Source: Flavobacteriales bacterium
GTDB lineage: Bacteria; Bacteroidota; Bacteroidia; Flavobacteriales_D; Sanyastnellaceae
Assembly (NCBI GenBank): GCA_002862785.1
Contig: PKDZ01000040.1
Location: 1-64,000, forward strand
DNA length: 64,000 bases
Direction: 5' to 3'
In this document: positions 60,729 through 64,000 of the stretch, piece by piece
How positions within the stretch are numbered: position 1 is the stretch's first letter
Layout of the letters: the number at the start of each line of letters is the position of its first letter
Made by a program: the position numbers and the translations under genes
The notes under the pieces: generated by a model
Database searches by the model: none
Told to the model about the DNA's origin: nothing
What the model saw: the letters and a program-made list of their open reading frames with translations, nothing else

Positions 60729-63700
60729 ATGCACCTCTTCAAATCGATCTTTCCGGTCCTTGCCGGATTGTTCCTGACCACGACCCTGTCGGCCCAGACC
60801 GTTTCAGGTGTGGTAAACGATGAAAATGGCCAACCCCTTCCCGGAGCCACCGTGCTTGCCAATGGCCGGGCCCGCGGAGTCTCCACCGACATGGATGGCC
60901 GCTACACCCTTTCCCTCGGAGCCGGCACCCACAGCATCAGCTACAGCTTCGTCGGTTACCTCAAGGCGAACCGGTCGGTCACTCTCGCCGCAGGTGAGAC
61001 CAAGGTGATCAACGTCCAGCTCGAGACTGACGCGGTCATGATGGACGACGTGGTGGTCGTCGGCTACGGCGTGCAGCGAAAGAAGGAGGTGACGGGCTCC
61101 ATCGCCCAGATCGACTCCAAGCAAATCACGGCCGTCCGCACCCCCAGTTTTGAAGCCGCCCTTCAAGGTCAGGCCGCCGGTGTCCATGTCTCCCAAAGTT
61201 CCGGTGTGGCCGGTGCGGGCAGCCTGATCCGGGTCCGGGGTGTGGCTTCTGTGTCCGCCGCCGGCGACCCGCTCTACGTGGTGGACGGCATTCCGATTAC
61301 GCAGAATTACTTCCTGCGCGGCAACAGCGGAGCCATGAACAACAACCCGCTCGCCACGATCAACCCCAACGACATCGAGTCGGTGGAGATTCTGAAGGAT
61401 GCGGCTGCGACCGGCATCTACGGCTCCCGCGGCGCCAACGGGGTCATCCTCATCACCACCAAGCGCGGCAAGACCGGCACGAGCTACGAGTTCAGCTCAT
61501 CGATGGGCCTCTCCACCCCCGCCTCCTTGCCCAACATGCTGAACACGGAGCTATACCTGACCCTGCGCCAGGAGGCCTGGGAGAACGACGGGGGCACCGG
61601 CTATGTCTGGCTCCCCGGATTCACCTCCGCCGGCGACAGCCCGGAAGCCCGCAAGGCCGCCTTCGAGCAGGCCATGATGACCGACACCGATTGGGTCAAC
61701 GAGACCGTCGGCATGGGCGTCAAGCACAACTACAGCTTCGGTGCCCGCAGCGGCGGCGACAAGCACAGCCTGTACGCCGGTGTCAGCTATGACGACAACG
61801 GCAGCTATCTCATTGGCAACAGTTACGAGCGCGTGAGCGGTCGTCTCAACGGCGATTATGCCCCGACCGACTGGCTCAAGGTCATGTTGTCTTCCAGCCT
61901 CAGTCGTGGCATCAACAACCGCATCGATGCGGCCTGGTCTGGTGGCCTCGGTGACGCGATGTCCAATGCCCTGCCCTATTATCCTGTTTACCGCACCGAT
62001 ACCCTGTTCAACGCCGACGGCACCATCCAGTCAATGCCCGGGGATTATTACCTCTATCAGGACGAATGGGGTGGAACGAAGAATCCGGTTGCCGTGCGCG
62101 AGAGCAAGACTTGGGTCACCACCGAGGACCGCTCCATCAACAACGCGAGCATCATCCTGACCCCCATCGACAAGCTCTTCATCAAAGGTTCTGGTGGATT
62201 CGACTACATGCACGTCCGGGAAGACATCTACAACCCACCGAGCATCTTCATCACGAGTGAACTGGGCAACGCCAACCGCTACGCCAACTACGTGCTGAAC
62301 TGGAACTACAGCCTGACGGCCGACTATAAGATGGACCTGACGGAATTCAGCCAATTGAGCCTGCTGGCCGGTTCAGAATTCCAACGCACGGACAGCTACG
62401 GATACGGCATCGGCTTCGGCGATGTGACCGGTCCCATCTTCGAGAACGACAGCCTGTTGGAGGTGGCCAATGGCCAGACCACGGTCAACAACCCGTCCCA
62501 GCACAGCTTCCTCTCCTACTTCGGCCGTGCCAACTACATGCTGAAGGACCGCTACTTCTTCCAGGGCACGGCCAGGGTGGACGGTTCCAGCCGCTTCGGA
62601 CGGAACTACCGCTACGGCTTCTTCCCCTCCCTGAGCGCCGGCTGGGTCATCAGCGACGAGCCTTGGTTTGAAAGTGGCCAGCTCAGCTTTCTGAAGGCCC
62701 GCACGAGCTGGGGGCGCACTGGAAACGCCGCCCTTCCCGATTACGCTCGTTTCGGCACGTACAGCGCCGCCGATAACGGCATCCTATACAATGGGCAGCC
62801 CATCCTCTTCCCGCTCCAGCCGGCCAACCCCAACCTCCGTTGGGAGACCAGCCGCACGGTGGACGCGAGCATCGAGATTGGCCTGTGGAACGACCGCGTC
62901 ACGACCGAGATTGCCTACTACAACAAGCGGTCCAAGGACGTCATCATGAACGTCTCTACCCCGCCAAGCACGGGCTTCACGAACCGGTGGGACAACGTGG
63001 CCACCATCCTCAACCGCGGTGTGGAGTTTTCCGTGAAGAGCCGCAACCTCATTGGCGAGTTCCAGTGGACCACCGAGCTCAATTTCGCTCGGAACTACAA
63101 CGAACTGGAAGACATCGGCAACTACACGCCGGATGCTGTGAGTGGCGGCACCAACGACAGCCGCGTCATTCCGGGCAGCCCTGTCGGCAGCTTCTACCTG
63201 ATGGAGTTCAGCCACGTGGACAGCGAGACGGGCCTGCCGGTCTACCTCGACCGCGCCGGCAACGAGACCTTCGACTACGACAACAACGAGCGCAAGTATG
63301 TGGGCGACGGCCTGCCGGATTTCGTGGGCGGCATGACCAACACCTTCCGCTACAAGCGCTGGGACCTGCGTGCCCTCGCCACCTTCAGCTACGGCGCCAA
63401 AATCTTCGACAGCTCCTCCAAGCGCCAACTCGGTGTGGTGACCAGCTGGAACATGCGGACCGAGATCCTCGACCGCTGGCGCCAGCCGGGCGATGAGGCC
63501 ACCTTCCCACGCTTGACACTCGACGAGACCACGTACGGATTGCCCAGCGGATTCCCGTGGTGGAACACCAGCTTGTTCGTCTTCGACGCCAGCTACCTCC
63601 GCCTGCGCAACCTCACCCTCGGTTACACCATCCCCGTCATCGGCGAAGGACCGCACGCCGTCCGGAACCTGCGAATCAACGCCAGCGTGACCAACCTCTT

Positions 63701-63845
63701 CACCATCACCAACTTCCCCGGCCTCGATCCGGAAGTCGTCCGCGACTTCGAAAACGCACAGGACCGCAACATGAGCCCGAACGTGACCTACCTCACGCCT
63801 CCCCAGGAGCGGGCCTTCACCCTCGGTGTCAACCTCCAATTCTGA
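60729..63845 (+). CDS. susC: SusC/RagA-type TonB-linked outer-membrane transporter
   Basis: A 1038-residue outer-membrane import channel for oligosaccharides. The signal peptide (MHLFKSIFPVLAGLFLTTTLSAQ) leads to a carboxypeptidase-like regulatory domain (VSGVVNDENGQPLPGATV), the DDVVVVGYG plug start near residue 105, the plug (VRGVASVSAAGDPLYVVDGIPI, SVEILKDAAATGIYGSRGANGV) and then a beta barrel of about 700 residues with the terminal Phe of NLQF. It pairs with the SusD-like lipoprotein directly downstream. Adjacent amylase and maltose phosphorylase genes make maltooligosaccharides the expected cargo. The gene symbol follows the family; the substrate is inferred from the neighbours. Confidence 0.93.
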   Translation: MHLFKSIFPVLAGLFLTTTLSAQTVSGVVNDENGQPLPGATVLANGRARGVSTDMDGRYTLSLGAGTHSISYSFVGYLKANRSVTLAAGETKVINVQLETDAVMMDDVVVVGYGVQRKKEVTGSIAQIDSKQITAVRTPSFEAALQGQAAGVHVSQSSGVAGAGSLIRVRGVASVSAAGDPLYVVDGIPITQNYFLRGNSGAMNNNPLATINPNDIESVEILKDAAATGIYGSRGANGVILITTKRGKTGTSYEFSSSMGLSTPASLPNMLNTELYLTLRQEAWENDGGTGYVWLPGFTSAGDSPEARKAAFEQAMMTDTDWVNETVGMGVKHNYSFGARSGGDKHSLYAGVSYDDNGSYLIGNSYERVSGRLNGDYAPTDWLKVMLSSSLSRGINNRIDAAWSGGLGDAMSNALPYYPVYRTDTLFNADGTIQSMPGDYYLYQDEWGGTKNPVAVRESKTWVTTEDRSINNASIILTPIDKLFIKGSGGFDYMHVREDIYNPPSIFITSELGNANRYANYVLNWNYSLTADYKMDLTEFSQLSLLAGSEFQRTDSYGYGIGFGDVTGPIFENDSLLEVANGQTTVNNPSQHSFLSYFGRANYMLKDRYFFQGTARVDGSSRFGRNYRYGFFPSLSAGWVISDEPWFESGQLSFLKARTSWGRTGNAALPDYARFGTYSAADNGILYNGQPILFPLQPANPNLRWETSRTVDASIEIGLWNDRVTTEIAYYNKRSKDVIMNVSTPPSTGFTNRWDNVATILNRGVEFSVKSRNLIGEFQWTTELNFARNYNELEDIGNYTPDAVSGGTNDSRVIPGSPVGSFYLMEFSHVDSETGLPVYLDRAGNETFDYDNNERKYVGDGLPDFVGGMTNTFRYKRWDLRALATFSYGAKIFDSSSKRQLGVVTSWNMRTEILDRWRQPGDEATFPRLTLDETTYGLPSGFPWWNTSLFVFDASYLRLRNLTLGYTIPVIGEGPHAVRNLRINASVTNLFTITNFPGLDPEVVRDFENAQDRNMSPNVTYLTPPQERAFTLGVNLQF

Positions 63846-63851
63846 TCCACG

Positions 63852-64000
63852 ATGAAGCGTTTCAACACCCCTTCCTTGCGGATCGCCGCATTGGCCCTGT
63901 CCCTCGGGCTCCTCGTCACAGGCTGCGACAAGCAGCTCGAATTCGAGCCCGGTGACGTGATTCTCGCCGAGGACGCCATCAACACCGCGGACGACCTCCA
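63852..64000 (+). CDS. susD: SusD/RagB-type lipoprotein, N-terminal part
   Basis: The gene begins 6 nt after susC and runs off the window. The visible 49 residues contain a lipoprotein signal (MKRFNTPSLRIAALALSLGLLVTGC, Cys25) followed by DKQLEFEPGDVILAEDAINTADDL, which matches the N-terminus of SusD proteins (the D-xx-P-xx..L-xx-xxDA segment). SusD caps the SusC channel and binds the sugar at the cell surface. Truncated at the window edge. Confidence 0.85.
   Translation, partial: MKRFNTPSLRIAALALSLGLLVTGCDKQLEFEPGDVILAEDAINTADDL

Overview
This window comes from a high-GC (by eye about 60%) member of the Bacteroidota, most likely a Flavobacteriales-type lineage. Evidence for this: SusC/SusD-type transport genes, type IX secretion (T9SS) C-terminal domains on several secreted proteins, promoters built on the Bacteroidota -7 element TAnnTTTG (some with TTG about 20-22 nt upstream), few Shine-Dalgarno sequences, a DnaE with a fused N-terminal proofreading exonuclease, and families such as DUF2490, DUF4956 and an S16 with a long C-terminal extension. 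The species cannot be named from the sequence. No phage, insertion sequence, CRISPR array or rRNA operon was seen.

Layout. 1-8155: housekeeping genes (rpsO start, accD, a BamA/TamA-type barrel, TrmH-family methyltransferase, acyltransferase, DEAD-box helicase, small zinc-finger protein, 3-hydroxyacyl-CoA dehydrogenase). 8162-12476: a Cys-rich secreted protein and a translationally coupled sugar operon (SSS symporter, GHMP kinase, nucleotidyltransferase). 12553-16007: tandem cytochrome c/copper monooxygenase paralogues with a thioredoxin-like gene between them. 15994-19025: NlpC/P60 peptidase, thiolase, divergent pseudouridine synthase. 19053-23404: three secreted proteins with dockerin-like tails. 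23428-29908: YebC, small exported proteins, a secreted metallopeptidase, tRNA-Pro. 29921-38011: DUF2490/DUF4956/VTC operon, two PH-domain membrane proteins, a secreted esterase and a Kelch protein. 38151-42057: SIMPL protein, lipoprotein, a decayed sulfatase, tRNA-Asp, DUF58, thioredoxin. 42139-50410: dnaE, folE, rpsP, rimM, phoH. 50500-64000: a lamin-tail protein and a starch/maltose locus.

The starch/maltose locus is the clearest functional unit. SusC/SusD import and a secreted GH13 amylase supply maltooligosaccharides. A five-gene minus-strand operon (pfkA, gapA, a BadF/NAGK-type kinase, pgmB, GH65 maltose phosphorylase) feeds maltose into glycolysis. An NrtR-type NUDIX regulator lies between them. 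Two copies of a palindrome, GGTGT-N7-ACACC, lie before the regulator and before the amylase; in each the -7 promoter element overlaps the palindrome centre, which predicts repression by promoter occlusion.

The most unusual recurring feature is a C-terminal, Cys-containing, dockerin-like pair of calcium-loop repeats on several secreted proteins. In the tandem monooxygenase paralogues this tail sits where the other copy has a T9SS sorting domain, so the two may be interchangeable address tags.
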